The notes under the pieces: generated by a model
The model's input: only the letters and a program-made list of their open reading frames with translations
The model's database searches: none
Told to the model about the DNA's origin: nothing
Made by a program: the position numbers and the translations under genes
Source: Mesorhizobium sp. INR15
GTDB lineage: Bacteria > Pseudomonadota > Alphaproteobacteria > Rhizobiales > Rhizobiaceae
Length of the DNA: 64,000 nt
Direction: 5' to 3'
Assembly: GCF_015500075.1 (NCBI RefSeq)
Contig: NZ_CP045496.1
Location: forward strand, 4,722,001-4,786,000
Shown: in pieces, positions 45,420 through 55,100 of the stretch
Layout of the letters: each line of letters begins with the position of its first letter
Position numbering within the stretch: position 1 is the stretch's first letter

Positions 45420-46480
45420 GCGCGCCCCTGGTCGATATCCGCAACATCTCGCATCGCTTCGGCCAGCTGTCCGTGCTGAAAGATGTTTCACTGGCGATCG
45501 AGCCCGGTAGCTACACGATCCTGCTCGGGCCCTCAGGCTCGGGCAAGACGACGCTGCTTTCCATTCTCGGCGGCTTTGTCACACCAAGCGAAGGCAAGGT
45601 GCTCATTCGCGGCGAGGATTGCACGACGGTCGCGCCAGCGAAGCGTCCGACGACGACCGTGTTCCAGGACTACGCGCTGTTTCCACATATGAGCGTCGGC
45701 AACAATGTTGGCTTTGGCCTTCGCATGCGGGGCGTGGACACAGCGACGCGAGCAGCCCGGGCGCGCGAGGCACTCACGCTGGTTGGCCTGGCAAGCGCCT
45801 TCGACAAGAAACCTCACCAGCTTTCCGGTGGCCAGCGGCAGCGCGTGGCGCTGGCGCGGGCGCTTGTTGTCGAGCCGGCCGTTCTGCTGCTCGACGAGCC
45901 GCTCGGCGCGCTCGATCTCAAGCTGCGACGGCAGATGCAGGACGAGTTGAAGGCTATCCAGAAGCGCGTCGGCACCGCCTTCATCCATGTCACCCATGAC
46001 CAGGAAGAAGCGATGGCGCTGGCCGACCATTGCGTGGTGATGAATGACGGCCGCATCGAGGATGAAGGCCCGCCCGAGCGCGTCTATGCGCGCCCGGCGA
46101 CGCGATTTTCCGCCACCTTCATGGGTGAGAGCACCATCCTAGCGGGGACGGTGACCGGGACCTGCACCGGGACGATCACCGTCGCGACGCAGGCCGGCCC
46201 CGTTTCGCTGTCCGGACAATTGGCGGACGGCGCCGCTGTCGCCCTCGCCATTCGTCCGGAGCATCTTGTCCTTGGCGCGGGTACGGGCAATGCAGCGTTG
46301 GGTGCGGCCAAGGTCAGCGACGTCGTTTTTCAAGGCAGCTTCAAGCGTGTGCTGGCAACGTCCCTGCAGGATCACGCCCTGAACTTCATTGCCAAGGTTC
46401 CTGCCGCGATGGCCATCCAGCCGGGCGACACGATCGCGGTTTCATGCAATACCGACGACATCATCCTTTTGACGGACTGA
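45416..46480 (+). CDS. ABC transporter ATP-binding protein (PotA-type)
   Basis: This 354-residue ATPase has Walker A GPSGSGKTTLLSILGG, signature LSGGQRQRVALARAL, Walker B VLLLDEPLGALD and the His loop VTHDQEEAMALAD. The C-terminal regulatory TOBE-type domain begins near residue 240 (LAGTVTGTCTGTITVAT). It starts at ATG 45416, overlapping the permease. It energises uptake through the two permeases. Confidence 0.93.
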   Translation: MSAPLVDIRNISHRFGQLSVLKDVSLAIEPGSYTILLGPSGSGKTTLLSILGGFVTPSEGKVLIRGEDCTTVAPAKRPTTTVFQDYALFPHMSVGNNVGFGLRMRGVDTATRAARAREALTLVGLASAFDKKPHQLSGGQRQRVALARALVVEPAVLLLDEPLGALDLKLRRQMQDELKAIQKRVGTAFIHVTHDQEEAMALADHCVVMNDGRIEDEGPPERVYARPATRFSATFMGESTILAGTVTGTCTGTITVATQAGPVSLSGQLADGAAVALAIRPEHLVLGAGTGNAALGAAKVSDVVFQGSFKRVLATSLQDHALNFIAKVPAAMAIQPGDTIAVSCNTDDIILLTD

Positions 46481-46483
46481 ACC

Positions 46484-47245
46484 ATGGGCACGCTCCCGAT
46501 CATCGATGCTCCCGACTGGTACGAGACCACTGGTATGAGCGACGGCGTCACGCTGATCCATGAGCCGTGGATCAAGCCATTCTTTCGCTGCAACATGTGG
46601 CATGTGCGCGGCCGCGACCGCGACCTGCTGTTCGATACCGGGCTTGGCCATTTCAGCCTACGCCGCCACGTACCTCTGGTGACCGAGCGCAAGCTTACCT
46701 GCGTCGCCAGCCATACGCATTTCGATCACATCGGCTGCCACCACGAATTCCCCGACCGCTGCGTGCATTCGGCCGAGGCAACGATCCTGGCCGACCCGCG
46801 CAATGACTGGACGCTCGCGGACCGCTACGCGACGGACGAGATGTTCGACGGCATGCCGCAAGGCTGGAACTCCGCTCGCTACAAAATCCCGCCGGCGCCG
46901 ACCGATCACCTGCTCGAGGCAGGCGATGTCGTAGATCTCGGCGACCGCGTCTTCGAGGTCATCCACACACCCGGTCATTCGCCCGGCGGCATCGCACTCT
47001 ATGAAAAGAGGACCGGTATCCTGCTGTCCGGTGACATCATCTATGATGGCCATCTGATCGACGATGCCTACCACTCTGTCGTCGACGCCTATGTCGAAAC
47101 CCTGCTGCGCATGCGCGATCTCGATGTCTCGGTTGTGCATGGCGGCCATTTCCCGAGTTTCGGCAAGGTGCGCTATCGCCAGCTCATCGACGAGTATCTC
47201 GCGCAGAAGCGGCAGGCAGGCTGCCACCTGCAGCAAACCCGATAG
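46484..47245 (+). CDS. MBL-fold metallo-hydrolase
   Basis: This 253-residue cytoplasmic hydrolase has the metal-binding motif SHTHFDHIGCHHEF, a further His in VIHTPGHSPGGIAL and an Asp in LLSGDIIYDGHL. It is the last gene of the ABC operon, 3 bases after the ATPase stop. In this context it probably processes the imported compound, for example by cleaving an ester, lactone or lactam. Its true substrate is unknown. Confidence 0.85.
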   Translation: MGTLPIIDAPDWYETTGMSDGVTLIHEPWIKPFFRCNMWHVRGRDRDLLFDTGLGHFSLRRHVPLVTERKLTCVASHTHFDHIGCHHEFPDRCVHSAEATILADPRNDWTLADRYATDEMFDGMPQGWNSARYKIPPAPTDHLLEAGDVVDLGDRVFEVIHTPGHSPGGIALYEKRTGILLSGDIIYDGHLIDDAYHSVVDAYVETLLRMRDLDVSVVHGGHFPSFGKVRYRQLIDEYLAQKRQAGCHLQQTR

Positions 47246-47379
47246 CCCAACCCTAGCAATCAGGGTTTGCGCGTCCTGTCGCTACGTCAGGCGTCATGAT
47301 ATGGTCATAGACGCGGCCATTGATGAATTGGGGCAAGCCTTGGTCTGAACGCCTGGGTTTGCAGGCTTGGGTCAGGTTC

Positions 47380-50316
47380 ATGCGCCTCGTTCTGGCAATC
47401 GGGCTGCTGCTGGCAATGACGCTTTTCTCTGCTGCACGCAGCGAAGAGCGGATCGCTCTGGTTGTTGCCAATCCAGCCTATGACAATGCGCCTGCCATCG
47501 CCAACGCGGACTTGAGCGCTGAGCTTGTTGCAACAACCTTGCGCTCACTTGGCTTTACCGTCCGGCAAGTGTCGGACGGCAACCGTTCCGACGTGGCGCA
47601 CGCGATGTTCGACTTCGCCAAGTCGCTCGGGGCAGCCGATACCGTCGGCGTCTTCTACTATGTCGGCCATACGGCTCAGGCCAACAACCGGAGCTATCTG
47701 CTGACGCGCGGGACGCGGACCGACTCCAAGGAGGCGATCGACGAGACGGCTTTGCCGCTTGATCTGTTCATGCAGGCGGTTGAGGCAACACCGACATTGA
47801 AGCTGGTGCTGCTCGACAATCCAGGCGATGGGCACAATCCGACGCCCGGCGTGGCGCAAGGCCTGGGGGCGGTCGGCCCGCTGTCCAGCACCATCGCCGC
47901 CTTTGCCGCCCAGCCTGGGCACGTCGCGCTGAATGGAGACGGACCGGTCACGGTGTTTGCCGATACAGTCACCGCCGCGCTGACCAGGCGTGGCATGACC
48001 ATCGGCACCATGCTCGCCTCGGTTACCCAGACGGTCACCGAGCAAACGCTTGGCACCCAGTCGCCATGGGTAGCCTATGGCCTGTTGGCGGACAGCAATT
48101 TTGTGCCAACGCCGGCGAACGAAGCCACCGCCGAACCAGCACCGCCCGCGCCGGTGGAGCTGCCGCCACAGGCGGCCGCGCCGGAACAACCTGCCCTTCC
48201 CTTCGAACCGTCGCCGCCGATGGCAAGCGGCTCGGATGGTGTCGCGGAGCCCTATCCGATGGACGTTGCGCCGCAATCCGGCGGCAGCGACTACGAAGCG
48301 AAGATGGGAACGAGCGCAGATGATGCTGCCGCCTACGAGCAGTCGAAAGAGGCCGAACAGCAGCGCCAGCAGTATGAAGAGCAGGTCCGCCGCCAGTATG
48401 AGGAGCAGAAGAAATATGTCGAAGACGCTGCCAAGGCCAGCGCCGCGGCGCAGAACAGTCTGGCCAGCGGCTATGTGAAGGAAGGCGAAGCCGCAAGCGC
48501 GGAACCTCCTCCGCTGCCTGATGAACCGGCGACTGTCGAACCTCCTGTTCCGCCCGTCGATCAGGCTGAGTTGCCAACCCAACCGGTGCCTCCGTTGCCC
48601 GCTCCGCCTCCGGACACCACATCACCCGGTGGCACGGCGCAAGTCGAAGTGGTGCGGCATCCTACCATCGATGCCCCGGACGAGGTTGTCGCCGGCGAAA
48701 CCGTGACCGTTTCCATCGCATTGACCGAGGAGCAGCTGACACCGGAAGTGAAAGTGAAAGCCGCTCCCGGCTCATCGGTGACGGCGGATGGTGCGCTGGC
48801 CATGGCGTTGCCGGCAGGAACCGAGCAGTGGCCCGTCGACATCGATCTGTTCGCTTCCGGCTTCGATCTCGCTGACGGCGGCAAATGGAGCCGGCAAACG
48901 ATACTTTATCGTCAGGGTGACAGCGATTTCGTCCGCTTCGACCTCGAGGTCAGGCCAATCACCAAAGACAGCAAGCCGGCGCAGTTCATCGCCCGCATCT
49001 ACAGCGCGGGAAAATTCCTGGGATCGGCGTCGCGGCCAGTCACCATTCTCCGAACGCCGCCTGTCGAGGCCGCACCGAGTGCTACAGCCGCACGCACTGT
49101 AGCACCTGCCATGCTGATGCTGGCTTCCGCGCCACCGCCGCCTGCGGTGACAGGCAATGTCAGCCTTGGAGGTGCCAGCAGCGATGATGTCCCCGACCTC
49201 GACGTGACAATCCTCTACGACGACCCGAGCGGCCTCGGCGCCGGACAGATCATCATCCACTCGCCGCATCTGGCCGGGCCGGTGACCGATACATTCTCGA
49301 CGCCGCCAGAGATGGCGGCATGGCTGGAGTCCGAATATCGCCGGCTGCTGCAGCTTGGGCTGAGCCTGCGCGGCGCGGCTTCGCTGCGGCAACCCGCCGC
49401 AAACAGCGACCCGGAAGCGCAAAAGCGCTTTGTCACGCTCGCAGCCGAAGGGTTTGGCGACGCGCTCTACAAGGACTATGTGCCCAAAACCTTCAAGGAC
49501 GTGTTCTGGACGTTACGCGACAAGGGCGAGTTACACTCCATCCAGGTCACCTCGAACAGTCCGACCTTGCCCTGGGAACTGATCCGCCCGCGCAGCGAAG
49601 ACGGCTCCACCAACGATGGTTTCCTTGGTATGAGCTACCGGTTGGCACGCTGGGCGCCGCGCAGCGCCTCCTCGCAGATCGACAACCCGCTCGACCGCAT
49701 GGCCTTCACCGGGGTTGCCGCCGTAGCGCCCTCCTATGTCGACAAACAGTCATTGCCGTTCCAGCAAGTCGAGATCGATGCGCTGAGCAAGCTTGCCGGT
49801 TACCGCCGCTTCGACGGCGATTTTGTATCCTTTGAAAAACTGGTTGGCGAAGTTTCGACCGGCTTCATCCATTTTTCCGGCCACGGCGAGGTCAATCAGC
49901 CGAGCAGCGGCCGGCCGGTCTTTGCCATCGATCTTGTCGACCAGTCGCTCGATCCCGACACATGGAGTGCCCTGGTCGCCGCCGCGCACGGCAAGGGCAA
50001 TCCGTTCTACTTCTTCAACGCCTGCGACACTGGGCGCTCACAGATGCTTGGCGGCTTTGTGCAAGGTTGGGGGCCTGCCGTGCTGGCGGGTGGGGCATCC
50101 GGCTTTATCGGGGGCATGTGGCCGCTGACCGACCGCGCGGCGGCCGCCTTCTCCGGCAGTTTCTACGGCGACATCGCAGATCAGCTCAAGGACGGCCCTG
50201 TCTATCTCGCCGGGGTTCTGCAGCAGGTGCGCAAGCGCTTCTACGAAACCGGCGACCCGACCTATCTCGCCTACACATTCTACGGCAACGCCAACCTTCA
50301 GGTGGTGACGCAATGA
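47380..50316 (+). CDS. Exported fusion of inactive caspase domain and active CHAT protease
   Basis: This 978-residue protein has a signal peptide (MRLVLAIGLLLAMTLFSAAR). An N-terminal caspase p20 domain follows whose catalytic sites are lost: GHG became GHT (His97 kept) and DAC became DNP (Asn147-Pro148), so it cannot be a Cys protease. Next come a Pro-rich, coiled region (about residues 235-415, with QRQQYEEQVRRQYEEQKKYV) and an Ig-like stretch. A C-terminal CHAT domain has His835 (FSGHGEVN) and Cys882 (FFNACDTGRS) intact. ATG 47380 gives the signal peptide; 47320 is an alternative. It stands alone, 134 bases after the MBL gene. Its target is unknown. Confidence 0.85.
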   Translation: MRLVLAIGLLLAMTLFSAARSEERIALVVANPAYDNAPAIANADLSAELVATTLRSLGFTVRQVSDGNRSDVAHAMFDFAKSLGAADTVGVFYYVGHTAQANNRSYLLTRGTRTDSKEAIDETALPLDLFMQAVEATPTLKLVLLDNPGDGHNPTPGVAQGLGAVGPLSSTIAAFAAQPGHVALNGDGPVTVFADTVTAALTRRGMTIGTMLASVTQTVTEQTLGTQSPWVAYGLLADSNFVPTPANEATAEPAPPAPVELPPQAAAPEQPALPFEPSPPMASGSDGVAEPYPMDVAPQSGGSDYEAKMGTSADDAAAYEQSKEAEQQRQQYEEQVRRQYEEQKKYVEDAAKASAAAQNSLASGYVKEGEAASAEPPPLPDEPATVEPPVPPVDQAELPTQPVPPLPAPPPDTTSPGGTAQVEVVRHPTIDAPDEVVAGETVTVSIALTEEQLTPEVKVKAAPGSSVTADGALAMALPAGTEQWPVDIDLFASGFDLADGGKWSRQTILYRQGDSDFVRFDLEVRPITKDSKPAQFIARIYSAGKFLGSASRPVTILRTPPVEAAPSATAARTVAPAMLMLASAPPPPAVTGNVSLGGASSDDVPDLDVTILYDDPSGLGAGQIIIHSPHLAGPVTDTFSTPPEMAAWLESEYRRLLQLGLSLRGAASLRQPAANSDPEAQKRFVTLAAEGFGDALYKDYVPKTFKDVFWTLRDKGELHSIQVTSNSPTLPWELIRPRSEDGSTNDGFLGMSYRLARWAPRSASSQIDNPLDRMAFTGVAAVAPSYVDKQSLPFQQVEIDALSKLAGYRRFDGDFVSFEKLVGEVSTGFIHFSGHGEVNQPSSGRPVFAIDLVDQSLDPDTWSALVAAAHGKGNPFYFFNACDTGRSQMLGGFVQGWGPAVLAGGASGFIGGMWPLTDRAAAAFSGSFYGDIADQLKDGPVYLAGVLQQVRKRFYETGDPTYLAYTFYGNANLQVVTQ

Positions 50317-50890
50317 GCGCCGTTGCGCGATACGGCGGCCTGATCGCGCAACGCTGATTGACCAGATCGAGCGCTGCGCGCTTTAATAGTCGGATATTTT
50401 ATCACGACATCTTGATCGTCTGCCGTGGAACCATCCAGATCAACGCGAGCTAGCGGAGCCACGATGGTGCTTTGCGATGAATTCATCGATTGGCAGAAAG
50501 AAACTCGGATCAGTTTTGATTAAGTCATCTTCCCAATCCCACCATCGAATCTCCAGAAGGCTGGCGATCTGTCCAGAATTAAAGCGATATCGAACCAGGG
50601 CGGCAGGATTTCCGACTACAACCGCATAGGGTGGAACGTCCTTTGAGACCACCGCGCCAGCCCCGATGACCGCTCCATCGCCGATCGTTACACCGGAGAG
50701 AATGATGGCCCGTCGACCTATCCATACGTCATTGCCGATCCGAATTGGGCCCTTTGATGACAAATCTGAACCCCCAGCCTGCTCATTGGCCATGATGACC
50801 TGGATGGGATACGTCGAGGCAAATTGCATAGGATGATGGAGCGACCGAGGAAGAGAACCTCGCTCGCTATAGAACAGAACGCACCAATTG

Positions 50891-51702
50891 TTAGGCCGTG
50901 TGGACGAATTTGATCAAGCATAGGCCTGCGGCGAAGCTTACGATTGAGCGGAAGTTTCGTGCGGTCTTTTCGCATCGCAGGGCAACGCGTTTGAAGCGCT
51001 TGAGCCGCCCGAAGCCTTGTTCGATGCGGGCGCGCGCCTTGTAGAGCGTCTTGGCGAAGAAGGCTGGCCTGTTTTTCTCGTTGGCCTTGTGAGGGATCAC
51101 CGGGGCGATGCCGCGTGTCCGCGCGGCGGCGCGATTGGCCTTGCTGGAATAGCCTTTGTCGCCCAGCGCGGCGCGTGGGGTGATGTCCGGCCCTATGTCG
51201 AGCAGGGTCTCGAAGCGGGTTGTGTCGGCAACCTGGCCACCGGTCAGATCGAACGCGATGATGTCGCCAGAATTGTCCGCCTTGGCGTGGATTTTCGTTG
51301 TGAACCCGCCGCGCGAGCGGCCGAGCGCCTGGCCTTGCTGCCCCCCTTTGCGCCCGCTGCCGAGACATGGGCGCGGACAATGGTGGAGTCGAACATTTGG
51401 ATCAGATGGGCCGATGCGCTCATCTCGGCCAACGTGTCGAAGAAGGCTTCGAACACGCCGGCCTTGCTCAGCCGGTCAAAGCGCTTCCACACTGAGTTCC
51501 AGTGGCCGAAGCGTTCCGGCAGCGCACGCCAGCGCACATTCTCCACCGTGAAGAAGTGCATGGCTTCCAGAAACAGCCGGTCGTCCGCAGCCTTGCGGCC
51601 TCGCCGTGGCAGGCAGGCCCGGAAAACCTCCAGCGTGTTCGCCCAATCCGTTTCCGTCATCCTCGTGGACATCGCCGACCTCCAAATCAGTCGACAATCC
51701 AT
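50891..51702 (-). CDS. IS5-family transposase (two frames)
   Basis: The first frame (from 51702) has MTETDWANTLEVFRACLPRR then VRWRALPERFGHWNSVWKRF and MFDSTIVRAHVSAAGAKGG. A G6 run (AAAGGGGGGC) allows a -1 slip into QQGQALGRSRGGFTTKIHAK, then LGDKGYSSKANR and ARIEQGFGRLKRFKRVALRC, giving Asp-Asp-Glu. It ends FVHTA with a TAA whose bases come from the flanking target TA. It is probably functional. Confidence 0.85.
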
Positions 51703-51767
51703 GAATCAGACTGGATTCGTCAGCGGAACCCCAAAACCTATACCTGAGTCAATTCGTCCACACGGCC
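50894..51767 (-). mobile_element. IS5-family insertion sequence, 874 bp
   Basis: Perfect terminal inverted repeats GGCCGTGTGGACGAATT lie at both ends, flanked by TA on both sides. The element sits inside the CatB-type acetyltransferase gene. It is a different element from the one at 27325: the terminal repeats and the transposase are only distantly alike. Confidence 0.88.
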
Positions 51768-51926
51768 TAGCGGCGACGTCTTATCACAGTTATAGATGAG
51801 TTTCGGTTCGACACCAAAAGTCCATCGACCCACGGAAACGGTCTGGAAATTTAGATCTTGGTACCAGCCCAAGTTTTTGTCTCAACTTCCTTGCAAAACC
51901 CATCGCCCCACTCCTGACTGAACATA

Positions 51927-52928
51927 TCACCCTGTTGGCTCGGTGCGGCGAGGCTTCTTAGCGCGCTGGCGCTTCTGCAAACCAGACTTGAGATTGCCAC
52001 CTGCCGCGATGTGGTCTTCGAGCAATTCTGCCCAGGCGGCCACGGCCGCCGAGCGCGTGAGGCGGGTTCGCGCGAACTGTTGCGCTTCCCCAGCTATTTC
52101 GGACTCCATCTTAGGGTTGGCACGTAGCCATTCGATACGTTCGGGCAAATCCGACATATCGCGCGCCACCGGGACATAGTGACGAAACGGTTCAATGTCG
52201 GCGAAAAACCACTCATGCCAGGGGCGCTCCTGCAATAGCACAGCTCGTTTGGTGTGAAGCAGCAACTTAAAGCGACCACTATAGCCCAAACCCTCCACAT
52301 CAATCATGTATCTGTAAGCGGAGACCTGCTCCTCCATGGTTTTGAATGCGCCGGAATATTGGGCCGTTGCCTCGTCAAAGCCAGGCTGGGTGTCATAGGC
52401 TTCCAGCAAATCGGGCCAGATTGACGCCATCTGGACCGTTGTCTTTCGCGCATCGTTGATACAGCGCCCCGCCCAAAATGCGCGATCGTCGCCGGCTTGG
52501 TTTTCCGAGGCCGCTGCCATGGCAGCGGTCTTTCTATCGTAGTTGTCGAATTTTGCCTCCGGCCAACCGCTGAACACGAAATCCGGAGCTGCAACTTCGG
52601 CAAACCCGTTTGCCGAACACAGGCTAAAGCGCGTCCTGAAGTGCCGGTATCTGGTCTCAAAGGGCCTGTCACTCAAGTTGACATAGAATGGCGGTATGGT
52701 GGGAGAGCCCAGCAACCCCAGAGCTTCTGCAACCAGGCTCAAGACCTGAACGTGCCTTTGAAGCCAGGCGCCTCGAAAATCAGCCCTCAGCTCTCCATTG
52801 TTGAACCGGCAGTACATTTCACCTGAATTTAGACCTCCAAATAGACGCTTCCCCTGCTCGAAAATCCTGACGGGGATAGGCGAACCTTTGATCATCAAGT
52901 TGCGTTCTGACATCACAAAGATACTCAT
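51927..52928 (-). CDS. Glycosyltransferase family 90 (CAP10/LpsA-like)
   Basis: This 333-residue protein has the GT90 C-terminal signature: INDARKTTVQMASIWPDLLE, then YMIDVEGLGYSGRFKLLLHT, KRAVLLQERPWHEWFFADIE, PFRHYVPVARDMSDLPERIE. GT90 enzymes transfer xylose or glucose in capsule and LPS synthesis. The start MSIFVMSERNLMIKGSPIPV has only a weak ribosome site. It opens a surface-glycan gene cluster with the two genes that precede it on the strand. Confidence 0.8.
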   Translation of the reverse strand: MSIFVMSERNLMIKGSPIPVRIFEQGKRLFGGLNSGEMYCRFNNGELRADFRGAWLQRHVQVLSLVAEALGLLGSPTIPPFYVNLSDRPFETRYRHFRTRFSLCSANGFAEVAAPDFVFSGWPEAKFDNYDRKTAAMAAASENQAGDDRAFWAGRCINDARKTTVQMASIWPDLLEAYDTQPGFDEATAQYSGAFKTMEEQVSAYRYMIDVEGLGYSGRFKLLLHTKRAVLLQERPWHEWFFADIEPFRHYVPVARDMSDLPERIEWLRANPKMESEIAGEAQQFARTRLTRSAAVAAWAELLEDHIAAGGNLKSGLQKRQRAKKPRRTEPTG

Positions 52929-52994
52929 CGCTAGGTTATACGAATATTTGAGCTAAGCCCAAGGCGATCCGGCAAGATCTGGCTGCACGAATAT

Positions 52995-53747
52995 TCAAGC
53001 AAGCGGGCGCAATCGTCGCCAAATTCTCTTCAGGCCATCTTTCGGGACATTCTTGTGGGTGTAGCTCTCGCTGCTATGCGTAAGCCGTTTGGCGCCATGA
53101 TTGCGCATGTAGGCATCGACGCGCTTCTCAAACGGCTCATCTGCGTACGCGGGGTATCGTTCCGACGCGGGGTTGTGCTCATTGTAGATAGGCCCACGAA
53201 AAATCGACATCTTCGCCAAGAAGCACTGATCTGAGAAACCATAGCCGACGAAGAACTCACGCTCCTGGCCGAAGCTTTCTGACCTTGCCTCCCGAAACCG
53301 GCTGTTCCAGCAAAGGTTCGCAACAACAAAATCATTTCTGCCTTCCATGAGACGGATAGCCGCATCGACCCAGTGTGAGCGGCGCTGCGGGTAAGAATCG
53401 CTCTTGTAGTAAAGCAGATAGTCAGCGCTGCTGGCGTGGATAGCGACAAGTTCGCTGATCGAGTATAAATATCCCCGTCCAAATGATCTTTCGTCGACTT
53501 GGAAAAACTCCAGGACCTTTGACGCAACATCCTCCGCGAATATGTACTCGTTGATGTCACCGCGAGCGATTGCGGCCTGGGCCTCTAATTCCACAGGCCC
53601 CCGCGAGTTCACGTTGTTGATAATTAGTCTTCGCATGCAAAAATCTTGAGCACACCTGTCGATGACAGTGCGCAGATAATCCTTACCGAGAACGATCTGC
53701 CAGTCGTTTTCATAGCAGTTGGTTGCGAAATCGACGCTTGGAGGCAT
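52995..53747 (-). CDS. Glycosyltransferase-like protein, family not recognised
   Basis: This 250-residue protein starts MPPSVDFATNCYENDWQIVL (ATG 53747, AGGAGAAGAG upstream). It has MRRLIINNVNSRG near residue 38 and an acidic pocket YLLYYKSDSYPQRR, followed by FVVANLCWNSRFREA. The layout (opening strand, NN-N motif, sugar-nucleotide-like acidic motif, late HTHK) resembles GT-A-fold enzymes. Position between GT90 and another GT-like gene supports a role in the same glycan. Assignment is tentative. Confidence 0.55.
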   Translation of the reverse strand: MPPSVDFATNCYENDWQIVLGKDYLRTVIDRCAQDFCMRRLIINNVNSRGPVELEAQAAIARGDINEYIFAEDVASKVLEFFQVDERSFGRGYLYSISELVAIHASSADYLLYYKSDSYPQRRSHWVDAAIRLMEGRNDFVVANLCWNSRFREARSESFGQEREFFVGYGFSDQCFLAKMSIFRGPIYNEHNPASERYPAYADEPFEKRVDAYMRNHGAKRLTHSSESYTHKNVPKDGLKRIWRRLRPLA

Positions 53748-53908
53748 CTCTTCTCCTAACTCAATAATGCCGCGCTTGCGCAATGGCCAAGCAAAACGCT
53801 GATACCTAGTGAAGCGATCGCTGCAGATAGATGGATAGGCAAGCGATTGTCCCCGGCGCCAATGGATAGGCTTCGCGCTGTTCCTGCCGGTCTCCTTGCG
53901 CAGTTCAA

Positions 53909-54844
53909 TCAGATCTGGTGCGGGGAGCCTTCGTTGACAGGCAGCGAAATTGTGTAGCGTGGCCCTGCGGCTCTGTTGCCTCTCGACCAGGATTTCAGCT
54001 TCTCCCGCAACCGGAAAGCAGGTTTCTCGTAAACTGGAGAAGCCAGTCCAGCGAGTTTATAATAGCCTTCCAGGATGTTGCTCCGCAGGAGCTGACGCTC
54101 CTGTGGGTAAAAACTGAAGTGCGCTGCGATCAAGTCGCCGAAAATCTTGCCGGGGCGATCGAGTTTTGCAGGCAGTGTGGAAGACAGCCACTCTTCCTCT
54201 TCGCCTGGTGGCGGTTGGAAAGCCTCCCCCAAACTTACAATATCCGATCCGAAGAACCCGATCGCGTTGATAGAAAATCGCGACAGCCTGATTTCGCGGT
54301 CCGGAACACGAAAATCATCAATTCTGTTGGCTTGAACTGCTTCGATGAAGACCGGATGAAGCGCTTGCGGAAAAGCGGGGTGCGCCCACGAGTATTCGCA
54401 TCCTGCCTGGCACGTTAGTGGGCCATCGATCACAACTCTGGAAAGATGTTTGATCAACGAGTTGCAGATAGCGTTGTTGATGATCAGGGGCGCGTACCAG
54501 ATGGCCGACCCTCTTTCGGCCATAACCCTTGCCATGAATTTCGGAAAAAAGCCGTCCTCGACGAAAATCACATCGTCATCGAGGCGCAGGTAGAAAGCGT
54601 CGGGATCGTCGCAGAAGCGATAGAAATCGCCAATTACATTAAAACCGCCATCGGCATGGGGAAGGTTCTTGATCTTAAAGCGCGGGTCTTTCTTAGCCAG
54701 TCTTTGCAGGTAAGCGCGATCAGCCTCGTTGCGGCAATTATCCCAGAGATGCCATTCATGGATATTAGTGCTCTCTAAAATATAATGACTTAGCAACCGA
54801 AGATATTTCTCCCGGCCAGCCGGGGTGACAACAATCAATTTCAT
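53909..54844 (-). CDS. Glycosyltransferase-like protein (GT-A fold)
   Basis: This 311-residue protein begins MKLIVVTPAGREKYLRLLSH and has a clear DxD-type motif in AFYLRLDDDVIFVEDGFFPK, the nucleotide-sugar/metal site of GT-A enzymes. The end FRLREKLKSWSRGN is basic. It has no membrane segments. Probable role: adding a sugar in a surface polysaccharide. The donor cannot be read from sequence. Confidence 0.65.
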   Translation of the reverse strand: MKLIVVTPAGREKYLRLLSHYILESTNIHEWHLWDNCRNEADRAYLQRLAKKDPRFKIKNLPHADGGFNVIGDFYRFCDDPDAFYLRLDDDVIFVEDGFFPKFMARVMAERGSAIWYAPLIINNAICNSLIKHLSRVVIDGPLTCQAGCEYSWAHPAFPQALHPVFIEAVQANRIDDFRVPDREIRLSRFSINAIGFFGSDIVSLGEAFQPPPGEEEEWLSSTLPAKLDRPGKIFGDLIAAHFSFYPQERQLLRSNILEGYYKLAGLASPVYEKPAFRLREKLKSWSRGNRAAGPRYTISLPVNEGSPHQI

Positions 54845-55100
54845 GGATAGAAAGTCCTACATTGGCAGTGAGCCCGCGCTGCCGCGTGATCAATGATAGT
54901 GAATAATAAGGCGATCCGATAACTTGATTTCTTTGTAACCAGAAGAGACGTGTTGTAAATCACGAAAAAAATCATTGTATACCCAGAACGTCACTTCTGT
55001 TTAATCCAGACATTATGTGGGATGTCTCCCGCTTCGCTCGAACGGCGATAGGCAGCTGTGAATGGCGTGCGAGCGTTGACCATTGCGTAGACAGGACCGA

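Larger units (their letters stand above)
50440..51866 (-). pseudogene. CatB-type hexapeptide acetyltransferase broken by IS and frameshift
   Basis: The upstream part (from about 51866) reads QTVSVGRWTFGVEPKLIYNC then DKTSPL. It is cut at a TA by an IS (50894-51767) and resumes TIGAFCSIASEV. A one-base frameshift near 50845 separates this from the C-terminal part, which reads HHPMQFASTYPIQVIMANEQ then IRIGNDVWIGRRAIILSGVT and IGAGAVVSKDVPPYAVVVGN. The left-handed beta-helix repeats are those of Vat/CatB O-acetyltransferases, which decorate surface sugars. No clear ATG is left at the 5' end. Confidence 0.75.
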
